Positions 62,601 through 64,000 of a stretch of 64,000 bases of DNA are shown in pieces. The DNA lies in NCBI GenBank assembly GCA_902729315.2, contig LR746270.1:5945221-6009220 (forward strand), given 5' to 3'. Under the pieces are notes generated by a model, which did no database searches, was not told the DNA's origin, and worked only from the letters and a program-made list of their open reading frames with translations. Every line of letters starts with the position of its first letter. Position 1 is the stretch's first letter. The DNA comes from Spirodela intermedia. Lineage: Eukaryota; Streptophyta; Magnoliopsida; Alismatales; Araceae. The translations under genes and the position numbers were made by a program.

Positions 62601-64000
62601 GGTGTATAGCGTTGCCCAATTTCAGCTCAACTCAAGTGGGCTGGGGATGATGCCGCCCAATTCAGCTCAATTCGAGTGGATCAAAGGCGCAACATACGTG
62701 AAGGCATTATTAACTCAGCTCAATTTAGTTTGGACACAGCCTAGCAATAGATTTGGACACATGTTAAATGTGTCAGAATCTCGATTCCGCATTTGTAGGT
62801 TAGTTATAACTACCCTAGAGGCATTCTCGTTTTCCTAACTCATTTATGAGTTCACCCCACGTGTAGGACGGACGCGAAGATAGCAAGATCTGAGCACGAA
62901 TCCGCTGTATACGGATCTTGGAAACAAAACCGGTTTCTAAATCTATAAAACCAGAGGCATTCTCCAACCCCTGGGCACAAACACGGATAACTGGTAAGGC
63001 GTGAATAATGCATTATCTACAAAGCGTAGCACAGCAGATCCATAATTTATGAACACAAATTCATTGGTTTGCTAATGAATGCATACGATCTAGCCCAAGA
63101 ACCGATGTCAAGGTTTTCGGACCCAGGTGGAGAAACCAATAAGATCTGCGTCGAGGCGGCTAGAAAGGGAATAGAACCAGGTGCAAGTGATGTGTTGGAC
63201 CAACTCAGGTGAGTCAGAGATTCAGAAGATCGTAGGCTATCCTTTACCCAAATTCAGCCTCCGATGGCCCCACTGAGAGAGACCGGTCACATATTTATTG
63301 GCCCTGAATCTTACGATTCGCACATTTGATTCATGTGAAATAACCGTAATCCGTTCTCTTCTCCACATTTCCTAGGATCATAATAGATTTCTCCCTTATG
63401 CTTTAGTTGTAACTAATTCTCGGCCTACACGCAGGGCCTCCTCGTAGCCACCCCCCCAAAAGGCACATTCTTTTCAACGAATTTTCCAGTTAGTTCCTTC
63501 ATTCTCGGAGGTCCTTCCTTCCCTTCCCTTCCCTTCTGCTGGTGGATTCTAGGGCCCTCGGACAAATCTATCGTCATGCGGTCTCAAGACAAGGAGCTTT
63601 CAACCAAGTCACGTTCTTTGCGGACTCAAGGTCATGACTCACTGTCTGCGCCCTTCTAGTTTATGCGGCGTTAGGATAACCATAATTCCTAGCGTTTAGG
63701 TACAGCAGAACACGGTAATAATTATGCACCATGTGTGATGAGTTAGTTTCAGAAGAATTAAGTAGACAAAATACAATTTTTCCCATGATTTCCAATATTT
63801 CGAAACTTATGTCAAGGGCGTTGACTTGGATTTTGGTTCTATGCACTTGAGAAGTCACTAATCATAGTCACCCAGGCAGAAGTTCAAATACGGTATGCAA
63901 ATATGTTTTGTTTGTTCAGGTTTATGCGTTGAAGCGGATAAAATTACGAACGATGTATAGCCCAATAAGACTACAAGTAGTAGGCTTCCATCGCTCAACT
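56640..64000. repeat. Tandem array of a ~1.40-kb satellite (five full units plus a partial)
   Basis: Using GTTAGGATAACC as the phase mark, units start at about 56640, 58037, 59451, 60864, 62268 and 63670, giving lengths of 1397, 1414, 1413, 1404 and 1402 bp. The array continues past the right edge. Units are head-to-tail and nearly identical; most differences are one- to few-base indels and a variable CCTTCCCTTCCC tract. Inside each unit a 38-bp sub-repeat (GCCCAATTTCAGCTCAACTC / GCCCAATTCCAGCTCAATTC) is duplicated. Short open frames recur on both strands (for example about 65 codons on the minus strand at 58028-58225 and 63661-63858) but are not kept open in all copies, so I do not call them genes. 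No transposon domain was recognised. Confidence 0.93.

Noticed and set aside
56872-63858. Recurrent 60- to 137-codon frames inside the satellite units
   Set aside because: They open and close with small indels from copy to copy and show no domain or codon preference, so they follow from the tandem repetition.

Overview
This window is nuclear DNA from a flowering plant, most likely a monocot. It has spliced genes with GT-AG introns of up to several kb, plastid- and mitochondrion-targeted proteins, plant-specific families (KEA, FLA, SBT, HDC1, LPA2), very GC-rich short-exon genes embedded in AT-rich introns and spacers, and many (CT)n, (GA)n, (AT)n and (GAA)n tracts. The species cannot be fixed from the sequence. 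No prokaryotic system, CRISPR array or recognisable virus sequence is present. LAYOUT. 1-6.7 kb: the 5' part of a KEA4/5/6-type K+/H+ antiporter gene on the minus strand, running off the left edge. It is divergent from a fasciclin-like arabinogalactan gene (7.26-8.50 kb). 10.9-13.2 kb: an intronless subtilase. 17.0-28.7 kb: an eleven-exon HDC1 (Rxt3-domain) histone-deacetylase-complex gene with an 8-nt micro-exon. 30.3-32.4 kb: two tandem CML13/14-type calmodulin-like genes on the minus strand; the second is divergent from a seven-exon ICln gene (32.7-35.6 kb). 35.9-36.9 kb: a C2H2 + NYN-domain putative RNase. 37.5-39.1 kb: ribosomal protein S20 (uS10). 39.6-41.0 kb: a UDP-glucuronate 4-epimerase (minus). 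42.4-45.7 kb: plastid transketolase (minus). 46.7-49.9 kb: LPA2, a photosystem II assembly factor (minus). 50.4-51.1 kb: TIM17. 52.1-52.5 kb: a two-exon 3' remnant of mitochondrial intermediate peptidase. From about 54.2 kb to the right edge: a tandem array of a roughly 1.40-kb satellite, degraded at its left border and nearly uniform inside. HOW THE GENES RELATE. This is not a functional operon but a gene-rich block of housekeeping genes: organelle biogenesis (TIM17, MIP remnant, LPA2), plastid carbon metabolism (transketolase), cell wall (GAE, FLA), chromatin (HDC1), translation and RNP assembly (RPS20, ICln), calcium signalling (CML13/14) and endomembrane ion balance (KEA). Two neighbour relationships (ICln with RPS20, LPA2 with MIP) match gene pairs I recall from Arabidopsis chromosome 5, which suggests old microsynteny. 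QUALITY. Nearly every coding region carries one to several single-base indels, mostly a lost base in a G/C or A/T run, while splice sites, catalytic motifs and C-termini stay intact. I read this mainly as under-polished long-read assembly rather than mass pseudogenisation. The exceptions that do not fit this are an 11-nt insertion and a TGG-to-TAG change in transketolase.
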